DNA of 64,000 nt, taken from JABCPO02 sp052174015 (GTDB taxonomy: Bacteria > Bacillota > Clostridia > TANB77 > CAG-508). This document shows, piece by piece, positions 38,263-47,940 of the stretch. A program made the translations under genes and the position numbers. The stretch covers positions 39,481-103,480 of the forward strand of contig JBQMXM010000002.1 in assembly GCA_052174015.1 (NCBI GenBank), in the 5' to 3' direction. A model generated the notes under the pieces. The model was not told the DNA's origin and ran no database searches. It was given only the letters and a program-made list of their open reading frames with translations. Numbering within the stretch: the first letter of the stretch is position 1; every line of letters starts with the position of its first letter.

Positions 38263-38300
38263 AAAAACATATGGAATTATTTATTTCATATGTTTTTTTA
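38263..38300. terminator. Bidirectional terminator between converging genes
   Basis: AAAAACATATGGAAT and ATTTCATATGTTTTT form a 15-bp stem with one G-U pair, A-rich before and T-rich after. It can end both the plus-strand orphan gene and the por operon that converges on it. Confidence 0.85.
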
Positions 38301-38347
38301 TTTTTTATTCTATTAAAACAAATATATCATTAATCTGATTTTTCATT

Positions 38348-39322
38348 TTATATTTCTGTATTTGTTTCTAAATTAGTCATTTTTTCTAATAATAATAATT
38401 GATTCCAACGTCTATCAACTTCTTCTTGCATCATTTGTATAAGATGTTGATTTTCTGGTTTAAATAAATGTTTAAATCTTTTTTGTGGTCTTAAAAATTC
38501 TTCTATAGGTAATTTTCTAGCAGGCTTATATGTTATCTTATATACTCCATTTACTACTTCATATAATGGCCAATAACATGTTTCTACTGCGAGTGCATTT
38601 ATTTTCATTAATAATTCTTCACTATATCCCCAACCTCTTGGACATGGTGCAAACACATTTATAAATTTGGCTCCTTCTGTATATATTGCCTTTTCTGATT
38701 TTTCATACAAATCTTTAAAATTTTTATATGCTGCAGTTTGTGCTACATATGGAATATTATGTGCTACCATTATACTTGTTAAATCTTTTCTACTCTCCAT
38801 TTTACCTAATTTTTTTGTACCTATAGGTGATGTTGTTGTACTTGCAAATAATGGGGTTGCTGATGACCTTTGAATACCTGTATTCATATATCCACCATTA
38901 TCATAACAAACATATGTTAAATCATGTCCTCTTTCAAGTGCTGCTGATAAACTTTGAATACCAATATCATATGTTCCACCATCTCCACCAAATGCTATCA
39001 ATTTAATATCTTGCATTTCTTGATTATTTTTTCTAATTTCTTCTTTTCTTTTTTTAAGAGCTGCTTCTACTCCACTTAATGTTGCAGATGCTGAAGCAAA
39101 TGCTGTATGTATATAAGATGTTTCCCATGATGTATATGGATAAATTGTAGATGATACTTCTAAACAGCCTGTAGCATTTGCAACTACAACATGGTCTTCT
39201 GGATTTACTGCTCTTAGTATCATTTGTACTACAACAGGTACACCACAGCCTGCACACATTCTATGTCCTTGACTAAATTTTGCCTCTCTTTCTACCATAA
39301 TTTTCTTTAAATTATATGCCAC
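38348..39322 (-). CDS. porB: 2-oxoacid (pyruvate):ferredoxin oxidoreductase, beta subunit
   Basis: The thiamine diphosphate subunit. The 324-residue protein has MCAGCGVPVVVQMIL with the first cluster cysteines, ANATGCLEVS, the TPP motif GGDGGTYDIGIQSLSAALER with NGGYMNTGIQRSSATP, and the late cysteine in FAPCPRGWGYS. These fit the PorB type that acts on pyruvate, although 2-ketoisovalerate cannot be excluded. Its start overlaps the porA end. Confidence 0.93.
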   Translation of the reverse strand: MAYNLKKIMVEREAKFSQGHRMCAGCGVPVVVQMILRAVNPEDHVVVANATGCLEVSSTIYPYTSWETSYIHTAFASASATLSGVEAALKKRKEEIRKNNQEMQDIKLIAFGGDGGTYDIGIQSLSAALERGHDLTYVCYDNGGYMNTGIQRSSATPLFASTTTSPIGTKKLGKMESRKDLTSIMVAHNIPYVAQTAAYKNFKDLYEKSEKAIYTEGAKFINVFAPCPRGWGYSEELLMKINALAVETCYWPLYEVVNGVYKITYKPARKLPIEEFLRPQKRFKHLFKPENQHLIQMMQEEVDRRWNQLLLLEKMTNLETNTEI

Positions 39323-40496
39323 TTTTGCCTCCCTTTAATCCTAAATATCTAAATACTTCTCCTTCTTGTTCTAAAGTTTCATATACTTCTAATATATTTT
39401 CTATTGAAACATCTCTTCCACCAATTCCATATATATAGTTATATATTTTTTGGTCTGTATTTTGAGATTTATTCATTTCATTTATTTTTAATGCAGTTAT
39501 AATATTTTGAAATACTATCCCTCCATTTAAATTGTATGTAAATACTTTTTCAAGTACTGCTATTTTCTTTACATTTTTTAAAGCTTCTACTGTTTCATAT
39601 GCAGGAAATGGATTTAATAATCTAATTCCAAGTACCCCTACTTTTTCTCCTTTTTTTCTTAATTTATCTACAACTTCTTGTGCTGTTTCAAAAGTTGAAC
39701 CTAATACCACTATAACTTTTTCTGCGTCTGTTACCATATATTGTTCTATCATATCTATTTTAACATTAGATATTGCTTCATATTCTTTTGATATTTCATT
39801 AAATGATTTATATGCATTTTTTATCGCTTGTTCTTGATTATATTTATGTTCAAATAGATATGGTGGTAAATCTAATGGTCCTGCAGTTATTTTTTGTGTT
39901 AATAAATTTCTATTTAAATCATATTTACCTATAAATTTTTGTACTTTTTCGTCTTCAATTACATTAATATTTTCTATTGAATGTGATGTGATAAATCCAT
40001 CTTGACAAATCATAATAGGTAATTGAACATCTAACTTTTCTGCTAATCTTATTGCAAAAACATTATTATTATAGACTTCTTGATTATTTTTAGCAAACAA
40101 GATTATCCAACCTGTATTTATTGCAGCTATTGCGTCTGAATGGTCATTATGTATATTAAGTGGACCTGATATAGCTCTTGTTGCCACATTCATAATAACT
40201 GGTGCTCTCATACTTGCAGCAATATGTAACATTTCAAACATATATGCAAGTCCGTTTGATGATGTTGCAGTCATTGTTCTTGCTCCACTTAATGCTGAAC
40301 CAATACATGCAGACATAGCTGAATGTTCACTTTCTACTGTAATAAATTGTGTATCCACTTCTCCATTTGCAACATATTTTGAAAAAATTTCTGGTATTTC
40401 TGTTGAAGGAGTTATAGGGAATGCCGCTACTACATCTGGATTTATTTGTTTCATTGCAAACGCTGCTGCTTGATTTCCACTTAATTTAGTTTGCAT
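39312..40496 (-). CDS. porA: 2-oxoacid (pyruvate):ferredoxin oxidoreductase, alpha subunit
   Basis: The alpha subunit of the four-subunit enzyme that converts pyruvate and CoA to acetyl-CoA, CO2 and reduced ferredoxin. Motifs: AAFPITPSTEIPE, VESEHSAMSACIGSALSGAR, TSSNGLAYMFEMLHIAA. I start it at the ATG at 40496 (MQTKLSGNQAAAFAMKQ), seven nt after AAGGAG; a longer in-frame start at 40514 is made of the binding site itself. It overlaps the delta subunit end by 11 nt. Confidence 0.94.
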   Translation of the reverse strand: MQTKLSGNQAAAFAMKQINPDVVAAFPITPSTEIPEIFSKYVANGEVDTQFITVESEHSAMSACIGSALSGARTMTATSSNGLAYMFEMLHIAASMRAPVIMNVATRAISGPLNIHNDHSDAIAAINTGWIILFAKNNQEVYNNNVFAIRLAEKLDVQLPIMICQDGFITSHSIENINVIEDEKVQKFIGKYDLNRNLLTQKITAGPLDLPPYLFEHKYNQEQAIKNAYKSFNEISKEYEAISNVKIDMIEQYMVTDAEKVIVVLGSTFETAQEVVDKLRKKGEKVGVLGIRLLNPFPAYETVEALKNVKKIAVLEKVFTYNLNGGIVFQNIITALKINEMNKSQNTDQKIYNYIYGIGGRDVSIENILEVYETLEQEGEVFRYLGLKGGKSGI

Positions 40497-40788
40497 CATT
40501 ATACTCCTTTTCATCTTCCATTATAATTGCTTCAAATGGACATACATTTGCACATATACCACATCCTTTACAATATTCATAATTAAAATCTCCTCTTTGT
40601 ATTTGTTCTTTATCTAATAATATACAATTATCTGGACAAACAGCCCAACATAATCCACATTGTACACATTTTTCTTGAATCCATACTGGGCGTTTTACTC
40701 TCCAATTCCCAGTTTTAAATTCTTTTGAATTTCCTGGTTGTGTTATTTCACAATCAATATTTGTTTCTTTATTTTCTTCTTTTTGCAT
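40486..40788 (-). CDS. porD: 2-oxoacid:ferredoxin oxidoreductase, delta (two [4Fe-4S]) subunit
   Basis: A 100-residue ferredoxin-like subunit with two complete cluster motifs, CVQCGLCWAVCP and CKGCGICANVCP. It passes electrons from the TPP site to free ferredoxin. It lies between the gamma and alpha genes in the order porC-porD-porA-porB. Confidence 0.94.
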   Translation of the reverse strand: MQKEENKETNIDCEITQPGNSKEFKTGNWRVKRPVWIQEKCVQCGLCWAVCPDNCILLDKEQIQRGDFNYEYCKGCGICANVCPFEAIIMEDEKEYNDAN

Positions 40789-40850
40789 CTTTCTTTCACT
40801 TTCTATTTTCTTTATATATATTTTTTTATTAAATATTATCTAATTAAATA

Positions 40851-41459
40851 TTATCTATTATTAAATATTTCTATTACTTTTTTCACACAAAGCATATTTT
40901 TTTCTATTAACTCTGTATTATCACTAAATTTAATTGATATTTCTTGATGTAATATATCTATAATTTTTTGTCTATTTTTTTGTCCTACTATTTCTTCTTT
41001 GTTTTCAATATATTCTTGTTTTTGTAATATCATTAAGATTGCTGTTAACATTGGAATATTAGGAAATACTTTATCTAATATTTCTTTTGATATATTTGTT
41101 GCATCTAATGTATATACTTTTTGTGTTTGTAATAGTTTTATTTTTTTTCTAATTTCTGTTTCTGTTAATCCTGTATTTACAACTAAAGTACCATTTTCTT
41201 TTAATCCCTTAATAGTATCATTGTTTATTTGTGTTTCATCAACAATAACTACATAATCAGGATTATATATATTACTATGCACCCTTATTTTTTTATCGTC
41301 AAATCTATTAAATGCTGTTAAAGGTGCTCCTGTTCTTTCAGGACCATATTCTGGAAAACCTTGTACATATTTTCCAAGTACAAATAATATATCTGCAAGC
41401 ATTAATGATGCTGTCTTTGTACCTTGTCCTCCTCTACCATGCCATCTTATTTCTATCAT
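40851..41459 (-). CDS. porC: 2-oxoacid:ferredoxin oxidoreductase, gamma subunit
   Basis: The 202-residue gamma subunit, starting MIEIRWHGRGGQGTKTASLM and with QGFPEYGPERTGAPLTAF, both diagnostic. It is the first gene of the porCDAB set. Its start overlaps the mrnC stop by four bases, so the por operon is joined to the RNA-processing and ribosome-biogenesis genes upstream. Confidence 0.94.
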   Translation of the reverse strand: MIEIRWHGRGGQGTKTASLMLADILFVLGKYVQGFPEYGPERTGAPLTAFNRFDDKKIRVHSNIYNPDYVVIVDETQINNDTIKGLKENGTLVVNTGLTETEIRKKIKLLQTQKVYTLDATNISKEILDKVFPNIPMLTAILMILQKQEYIENKEEIVGQKNRQKIIDILHQEISIKFSDNTELIEKNMLCVKKVIEIFNNR

Positions 41460-41866
41460 TTTAATCCTTTCATTTCATCTATAATTTCTAAGATTCTATC
41501 CATTATTTTTTTAAGTTCTTGTTTTTCTTCATTAATATACAAATATCCTATTACTGCTTCAAGTGCAGTTGATTTAGCATATTCTTCATGTGTTGTATTT
41601 TTTGGTAAATGATAATTTTTCTGATTTCTCGCTCTTCTTGCAATATCTTTCAATTCTTCTGATAATTCTTCATATATCTTATCATAAATTTGAGATTGCT
41701 TTTTAGCATTTACCAATTTAATTGTTCTTAAATGTAATGTATGTGGTTTAGCTAATGTGTTTTCTATTATCTTATTCCTTATATGTATTTCATATATTGC
41801 ATCTCCAATATATGCCCAAACTAATGGTGATAAATAGTCTGCTTTTTTATATTCTATTTCTTTCAT
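41456..41866 (-). CDS. mrnC: Mini-ribonuclease III (23S rRNA maturation)
   Basis: A short RNase III-like enzyme without a double-stranded RNA-binding domain. The 136-residue protein has LVWAYIGDAIYEIHIRN with the catalytic Asp, and KSTALEAVIGYLYINEE with the second acidic motif. In Bacillus this enzyme matures 23S rRNA. It overlaps rbgA upstream (ATGA) and porC downstream. Confidence 0.94.
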   Translation of the reverse strand: MKEIEYKKADYLSPLVWAYIGDAIYEIHIRNKIIENTLAKPHTLHLRTIKLVNAKKQSQIYDKIYEELSEELKDIARRARNQKNYHLPKNTTHEEYAKSTALEAVIGYLYINEEKQELKKIMDRILEIIDEMKGLK

Positions 41867-42717
41867 GCTTTTTCTAAAGTTATTCTCCCTATTTTCCCTG
41901 ATTTATATTGTGTTAATATTAATTTTGAAGTTTTAGATATATCTAAATCTCCACCTTGCATAAGAATATTTTTCTTTAATGCTACCATTTTTAAAAATGT
42001 ATAAGGAATATTTTTAGTTTGTTTAATTTTTTCTAATTCTTCTGATGATATATCATATTTTTTACATACTAATTCTATATCTCTTGGACTATCTAAACAC
42101 ATCTTTATGAATGAATATGCGAGTTCTACTTCATCTAGTATTTCTTCTTTAATTGCTCCTGTTATTCCTAATTTTTCTCCAACTGACTCATCTTCAAATT
42201 TAGGCCATAACATCCCTGGAGTATCTAACATAGATATATCTTTATCTACTCTAAGCCACTTTAATTTTTTAGTTACACCTGCCTTATTTTTAACTTCTAA
42301 TGTTTTTTTACCACTCATCATATTAATTAATGTTGATTTCCCAATATTTGGAATACCTAATATTAATATTTTTACTGTTGTAATTCCTTTTTTTTCTTTT
42401 AGTAATTTTTGTTTTAATTGTTCTACCAGAGAATTATTAACTGCAACAAATGGTATAACATCTAAAACATCTTCTTCTTTTTTTAATCTTTGTATCCATT
42501 TTTCTGTTTCTTCTGGATCTGCAAGATCTGACTTATTTAATATTATTATTCTTTTTATACTTTTTTTGTTTTTTAACATATTTTTTAAATCTATATTACT
42601 AGAAGACATAGGAATTCTTGCATCCCTTACTTCTAAAGCTACATTTATTAATTTTAATGAATCATTTATATCCCTTTTAGTTTTAAACATATGTCCTGGA
42701 TACCAATTTATTGCCAT
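41863..42717 (-). CDS. rbgA: Ribosome biogenesis GTPase A
   Basis: A circularly permuted GTPase needed for late 50S assembly. The 284-residue protein shows the permuted order: NKSDLADPEE (G4) first, then GIPNIGKSTLIN (G1) and DTPGMLWPK (G3). The N-terminal INWYPGHMFKTKRDI is diagnostic. It overlaps mrnC by four bases, a pairing that fits a shared role in large-subunit maturation. Confidence 0.95.
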   Translation of the reverse strand: MAINWYPGHMFKTKRDINDSLKLINVALEVRDARIPMSSSNIDLKNMLKNKKSIKRIIILNKSDLADPEETEKWIQRLKKEEDVLDVIPFVAVNNSLVEQLKQKLLKEKKGITTVKILILGIPNIGKSTLINMMSGKKTLEVKNKAGVTKKLKWLRVDKDISMLDTPGMLWPKFEDESVGEKLGITGAIKEEILDEVELAYSFIKMCLDSPRDIELVCKKYDISSEELEKIKQTKNIPYTFLKMVALKKNILMQGGDLDISKTSKLILTQYKSGKIGRITLEKA

Positions 42718-42724
42718 TTTTTAC

Positions 42725-43162
42725 CTACCTTATCTTATATTGATTTGTATCTGCTCTATCATCATATTCTCTTTCGTATTTATCATTACCGTAAAACCAT
42801 TCACCTTTCTTATTTTGACCTACTTTCCTATTTTTGTTTAATAGTACATCTAAGAAGTTGAATAATGCTATTGCTATTCCAAGCATATATACAACAAAGT
42901 TTTTACTATCCATACTTCCTTCTAACATTTTTAGAATATATACTCCAAAAAATGCAAAGTATGTTGCTAAATATATTGCTGCAAAAAATAGTTTTCGTTT
43001 AATTACCATAACTATTGATATTAAGGTAATTAATATTACAAAAATTTCTATTTCTTGATTTGGACTTACAATACCTGAAGTCCCACCACTTGCTACTATA
43101 TATGCTCTAAATATCCAATATAGTACTGCAAATGCATTTAACATATAACTAAATAATTCCAT
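42725..43162 (-). CDS. Small membrane protein of unknown function
   Basis: A 145-residue protein with about four membrane helices (near residues 5-23, 40-57, 62-80 and 88-108) and a charged, tyrosine- and asparagine-rich cytoplasmic tail. I recognise no family. It lies 7 nt upstream of rbgA in the same operon. Confidence 0.7.
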   Translation of the reverse strand: MELFSYMLNAFAVLYWIFRAYIVASGGTSGIVSPNQEIEIFVILITLISIVMVIKRKLFFAAIYLATYFAFFGVYILKMLEGSMDSKNFVVYMLGIAIALFNFLDVLLNKNRKVGQNKKGEWFYGNDKYEREYDDRADTNQYKIR

Positions 43163-43287
43163 TTTAACCTCTTTTTCTTAATATATTTCAATTATCTTTT
43201 GTTTTATTTTTTAATATTCTTATTATAACATAATTATTATATAAATACAGTAATTATTTAAAAATTTGTAACTTTTTTTGTAACTAA

Positions 43288-43325
43288 TAAAAAAAGATAA
43301 GATTCTATTTACAAAATCTTACCTT
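43288..43325 (-). terminator. Terminator after the HI0933 flavoprotein gene
   Basis: On the minus strand GGTAAGATT, a loop and AATCTTATC form a 9-bp stem (one G-U pair) followed by TTTTTTT. It lies 56 nt past the stop codon. Confidence 0.8.
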
Positions 43326-43380
43326 TTACTTTATCTTTTTATTTATATTTACCATATATTATATTATTGTAATATATTAT

Positions 43381-44793
43381 TTAAAATATATTTGCTATAT
43401 ATCCTGTTGAATATGCAATTTGTAAATTGTATCCACCTGTTAATGCATCAACATCTAATATTTCTCCTACTATATATAGATTTGGACATTTTGTACTTTG
43501 CATATTTTTAGGATTAACTTCTTTTATTTTAACTCCACCTTTAGTTATAATCGCTTCATTAAAACTTCTAAATGATGAGAGATATATTTTAAATTCTTTT
43601 AATGTATCTATTATAATTTTTCTATCTTCTTTTTTTAGTTCGCTACAATTTACATCTTTTAAATAACTATAGTCATTACTTTTAATATTTCTTTTAATAT
43701 TTGAGTTTAAATTATTATTATTTAATGTTAAATTATTTAAAAAAACATTTACAAAATTTTTAGGTAATATTTTTTCAAGTACTGATACTATTTTTTTCTT
43801 TGAATTTAAAATTATTTCTTTTAGTATTTTTTCTTCTAATATGTTATAGTTTAATGCAGGTTTTAAATCAATTGATAAATAGATTTTTTTATCTTGCATT
43901 AATTTTTCTAAATATTCAAATATATCTATATCCTCTTTTTTACACTTTTTTTGTATTGCTTTTTCTTCATATATTAAACTTGATAATCTTAAAATTGTTG
44001 GACCTGATACTCCAAAATGTGTAAATAATAGTTCTCCAAATTCTTCTATTTCGCGTTTATCTTCTCCCATATCTATAACTAATTTTACTGATACATTTTT
44101 TAATGTAAGGCCTTGTACTGATTCAAATTTTTCTAATGAGTGTATATTAAATGGTACTAATGCAGGATATGTATCTACTATTGTATGTCCCAGTTGTTTT
44201 GCAAGTATATATCCTGTCCCTGTTGCTCCTGTTGCTTTATAGCTTTTACCACCTGTTGCTAAAATAACTTTGCTTACATTTTCAATTTTTTCTTTTACCA
44301 ATTCTTTTGTCTTAATATTTTTTCTATTATATATTACTTCTTTAATAATATTTTTATCATCTGTATTAAATCCTACTACTTCAGAATTATATCTTACTTG
44401 AATATTCGGATATGAAAATAGTTCTTTTTTTAATGCTTCTATTACAGATATAGATTTACTACTTTCAGGAAAAACCCTTTTTCCTCTTTCTACACATGTC
44501 TTTATGCCATTTTCTTCTATCATATTTATAATATCATTATTAGTAAATTGTAAATAAGCTGAATAAAGAAATTTTGGATTTCTAGTTATATATTCAAAAT
44601 GTTTAGAAATATCTTGTGCATTGGTTATATTACATCTACCTTTTCCTGTAATATGCATTTTTTTAAGTAGCATATTATTTTGTTCTAATATAATTATCTG
44701 ATATTCTATATTTGCTTTTCTTAATCTTCTAGCATTTCCTATTGCTGAAAGTACACCTGAAACTCCTCCACCAATTATGACTATTTTTTCCAT
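43381..44793 (-). CDS. HI0933-family FAD-dependent oxidoreductase
   Basis: A 470-residue flavoprotein with an N-terminal GGGVSGVLSAIGNARRLRK dinucleotide fold, the family motifs HITGKGRCNITNAQ and ATGGKSYKATGATGTGY, and the C-terminal GEILDVDALTGGYNLQIAYS. Members are widespread (BaiN/RdsA-like) and their substrates mostly unknown. It lies 13 nt after the PLP gene. Confidence 0.9.
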   Translation of the reverse strand: MEKIVIIGGGVSGVLSAIGNARRLRKANIEYQIIILEQNNMLLKKMHITGKGRCNITNAQDISKHFEYITRNPKFLYSAYLQFTNNDIINMIEENGIKTCVERGKRVFPESSKSISVIEALKKELFSYPNIQVRYNSEVVGFNTDDKNIIKEVIYNRKNIKTKELVKEKIENVSKVILATGGKSYKATGATGTGYILAKQLGHTIVDTYPALVPFNIHSLEKFESVQGLTLKNVSVKLVIDMGEDKREIEEFGELLFTHFGVSGPTILRLSSLIYEEKAIQKKCKKEDIDIFEYLEKLMQDKKIYLSIDLKPALNYNILEEKILKEIILNSKKKIVSVLEKILPKNFVNVFLNNLTLNNNNLNSNIKRNIKSNDYSYLKDVNCSELKKEDRKIIIDTLKEFKIYLSSFRSFNEAIITKGGVKIKEVNPKNMQSTKCPNLYIVGEILDVDALTGGYNLQIAYSTGYIANIF

Positions 44794-44806
44794 ACTTTCT
44801 CCTTAT

Positions 44807-46105
44807 TTAAAATTCTGATATTTCTAATAAATTTTTAATTGCTGATATTACTGCTATTTTACCATATTCAAATGTTACTCCGCCTTGTTGATAAGCTATA
44901 TATGGTGGTCTGATTGGTCCATCACATGAAATTTCTATTGAAGAACCTGAAACAAACGAACCTGAAGCCATAATTATTTCATCATCATAGCCTGGCATTG
45001 GGGACGGTACTGGTAATATATATGCTCCTATTGCTGAACCTTTTTGTATTCCTTGTACATACCTTATTAAATATTCTGGATTTTCAAACAATATATTTTG
45101 AACTATATCATATCTTTCTTCTTTAGACATTGGACTAACTTTAACATTCATTTTTTCAAGTACTGCACTTGCAAACATAGCTGTCTTTAATGCTGAACCT
45201 ACTACGCTTGGTGCATGATACAGTCCTTGTAATATATATTTATTAATACCTAGTGTTGGCCCTACTCCTCTTCCTTGTCCTGGAACTGTTAATCTATCTG
45301 CACATAATGACACTAATTCTTTTTTCCCTGCTATATATGCTCCATTTGGTGCAATTCCGCCACCTAAATTTTTAATCAACGAACCTACAATTACATCTGC
45401 ACCATAGCTTACAGGTTCACAGTCTTCTACAAATTCTCCATAGCAATTATCTACCATTATAATTATATTTTTATCTATATTTTTAATTTCTGATATAATT
45501 TCTGCTATTTGCATATTTGATAATGTTTTTCTTGTAGAATATCCTTTTGATTTTTGTATAGCAATAACTTTTGGTTTTTGTTTTGTGTCATCTTTAAGTC
45601 TTGTAATAATTTTATTGGTATCAAACTTTGAATCAATTAAATCTATCTCTTCATATTTAACTCCATATGATATTAATGAACTATCATTTACTTTTGTACC
45701 TATTACTTTTTGTAATGTATCATATGGCACTCCACTTATTGATAGCAATAAATCGTTTGGTCTTAATAATCCAAATAAGCAAACATTAAGTGCGTGACTA
45801 CCAGATATAAATTGTCCTCTAGCTATTGCATCTTCTGCACCAAGTACATCTCTAAAAACTTTATCTATTACTTCTCTACCGGTATCATCATACCCATATC
45901 CTGTTGTTTCATTAAAATGTTGTTCTGATACCATATTATTTTTAAATGCTTGTTGTACTTTCAAACTATTTTGCATTATCTTATAATCAATCTTGTTATA
46001 TTCTTCTACTAATTCTTTTTCTACTTCTAAAATAATTCTATTTAATATCATTAACTTTTCTGAATTATCTTTTTTTAATATTTCTTCTATATTCATATCA
46101 TTCAC
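44807..46105 (-). CDS. Methionine gamma-lyase-like PLP enzyme (aluminium resistance family)
   Basis: A 432-residue fold-type I PLP protein of the YnbB group. Seen: GYGYDDTGREVIDKVFRDV, SGSHALNVCLFGLLRPND, the aspartate strand IIMVDNCYGEFVE, and the PLP lysine in GSLIKNLGGGIAPNG. The family is named after aluminium tolerance, but the reaction is not well settled; a C-S lyase is likely. It shares its promoter region with the repeat at 46153-46210. Confidence 0.88.
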   Translation of the reverse strand: MNDMNIEEILKKDNSEKLMILNRIILEVEKELVEEYNKIDYKIMQNSLKVQQAFKNNMVSEQHFNETTGYGYDDTGREVIDKVFRDVLGAEDAIARGQFISGSHALNVCLFGLLRPNDLLLSISGVPYDTLQKVIGTKVNDSSLISYGVKYEEIDLIDSKFDTNKIITRLKDDTKQKPKVIAIQKSKGYSTRKTLSNMQIAEIISEIKNIDKNIIIMVDNCYGEFVEDCEPVSYGADVIVGSLIKNLGGGIAPNGAYIAGKKELVSLCADRLTVPGQGRGVGPTLGINKYILQGLYHAPSVVGSALKTAMFASAVLEKMNVKVSPMSKEERYDIVQNILFENPEYLIRYVQGIQKGSAIGAYILPVPSPMPGYDDEIIMASGSFVSGSSIEISCDGPIRPPYIAYQQGGVTFEYGKIAVISAIKNLLEISEF

Positions 46106-46152
46106 TTTCTAATCATTTTATCTATATTTAAATCTAATACTTATTATACCAT

Positions 46153-46210
46153 AGACATAGAGTTATGTCTCTTTTTTTATCTATATTGACATTTAATTTT
46201 ACCACTTTTA
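46153..46210 (-). repeat. 58-bp IS30-like terminal repeat, left copy
   Basis: A stretch with hairpin AGACATA-GAGT-TATGTCT, a T-run, and GACATTTAATTTTACCACTTTTA. It matches, in reverse orientation, 62371-62429 at roughly nine of ten positions. Its last 20 bases (46191-46210) are identical to 49429-49448 at the far edge of the RiPP cassette. Confidence 0.6.
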
Positions 46211-46251
46211 TTTTTTATTAAATAAATTAAACTAATATATTAAATAAATAT

Positions 46252-47930
46252 TTATAATTCAATATCAAAATCATACTTTTCTTTATTTATATACGAATTT
46301 TCTAATTCTTTTTCTTTATCAATAATCTTTCCACTATTTATATCTAATTCTTTTTCTATATTTATATTATCTATTAACTTTCTATCATGTGATACTAATA
46401 GAATTGTTCCATCAAATTTTTTTATGCCTTCTTCTAAAGCTTCTATTCCTTCTATATCCAAATGATTCGTAACTTCATCTAAAATTAAACAGTTATTATT
46501 ATTAATTTCAAATTCTGCAAGTTTTAGTCTAACTTTTTCTCCTGGACTCAAATTTTGAATAATAACATCTTTTTTATCATAATTAATTCCATAATTATTA
46601 AGAATAGTATAAACTACACCTCTTTCTAATTCTTTATTAAAATACTTACTAAAAAATTGTTCTATTGTCTCATTTTTATTATCTTCAAATATTTCATTTT
46701 GAGACATATATGCATATTTTAATCCATTTCCAATTTCAATATTTCCAGATATTGGTTTATTAATATTTACAAGAGTTTTTAAAAATGTACTTTTTCCGAC
46801 TGCCATTATCTCCTACAATATGAATTCTATCTTTAAATTTAATAAATCCATTAATCGGATTACTTTTAAACCCACTATCATATCCTACAATTAAATCTTC
46901 TAACATAATATCTTTATTATTTTTATTTTTTTCAACATTCAATTTTATATGTAATTCTTTATTTATATTAGGTTTTTTTATTTTTTCAAGTTCATTTATT
47001 TTTTTATCTATTGAATTATTATTAGAAACTAATGATTTTGCTCTATCTCTTTCATATCCTCGTGTATATTTATCATTATCTTTTACACTTTGCTTACTAC
47101 CTTTGTTTGCCCAAGCTTGTTTTTTTAATAAATTATCCTTTAATCTATTTTTTTCTTCCAAAGATTCTAAATATTTTTCTTGTTGTTTTTTGTATTCTAG
47201 ATCTTTATATTTTTTATATTCACTATAGTTTCCGTTATATTCAATTATATTTTTAGTATTTTTATCTAATTCAATAGTTTTATTAGTAATATTATCTAAA
47301 AATTTTCTATCATGTGATACAATTAACATTGAAGAGTCTAATCTATTTAAATAATTTTCTAACCAATTTAATGATTTAATATCTAAATTATTTGTAGGTT
47401 CATCTAGAAATAATAAATCTGGTTCATTAATAATACTAGTTGTTAATAATACCTTAGCTCTCTGTCCACCTGATAAATATTTTAATTTAGTATCTACAAA
47501 TTTGTCTATATTAAATCCTTTCAAAATTTTTTCTAACTTATAATCAAATTCATATCCACCTTTATTAATATATTCTTCATGTATATCTGAATATTTTTCT
47601 ATGTTTTCTAATGTATCTAAATTAGAATTTAAATTTTTTAATTTTTCTTCTAATATATTTAATCCCAATTCTTTTTTAACATATTCATATGTTGTTAAAT
47701 TTAAATCTAGTGAAGCTACTTCTTGCTTAAAATATCCTATATTTATTCCTTTTAATTGTTCAATATATTCAGAACTATTTAAACCATAATATATTTGATT
47801 TAACATTGAAGTTTTCCCGTGCTCCATTTGATCCAATTAATCCAATTTTATCTTTATTACCAATATTAAAAGAAACATTTTTATATAATGTTTTTCCATT
47901 TATCTCATTTGTTAAATTTTTTATTTTCAT
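46252..47930 (-). pseudogene. ABC-F ATPase interrupted by +1 frameshifts in both Walker A loops
   Basis: ABC-F proteins have two ATPase domains and no membrane part; they act on ribosomes, some giving antibiotic resistance. The three frames together give 558 residues. At 47817-47819 and 46796-46798 an in-frame CGG breaks the P-loops GSNGA|GKTSML and GDNGS|GKSTFL exactly at the Gly before Lys; skipping the C restores both. Everything else is intact: LSGGQRAKVLLTTS, LLFLDEPTNNLD, LSPGEKVRLKLAEF and LILDEVTNHLD. It follows the radical SAM gene by 10 nt with its own AGGAG site, so it is probably part of the RiPP cassette. It could be inactivated, mis-sequenced or recoded. Confidence 0.8.
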
Positions 47931-47940
47931 ATATCTCCTC

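Noticed and set aside
46252..47836. Two separate half-ABC genes instead of one ABC-F gene
   Set aside because: Neither half has its own sensible start or a whole Walker A loop, and joining the frames restores both domains of a standard ABC-F protein.
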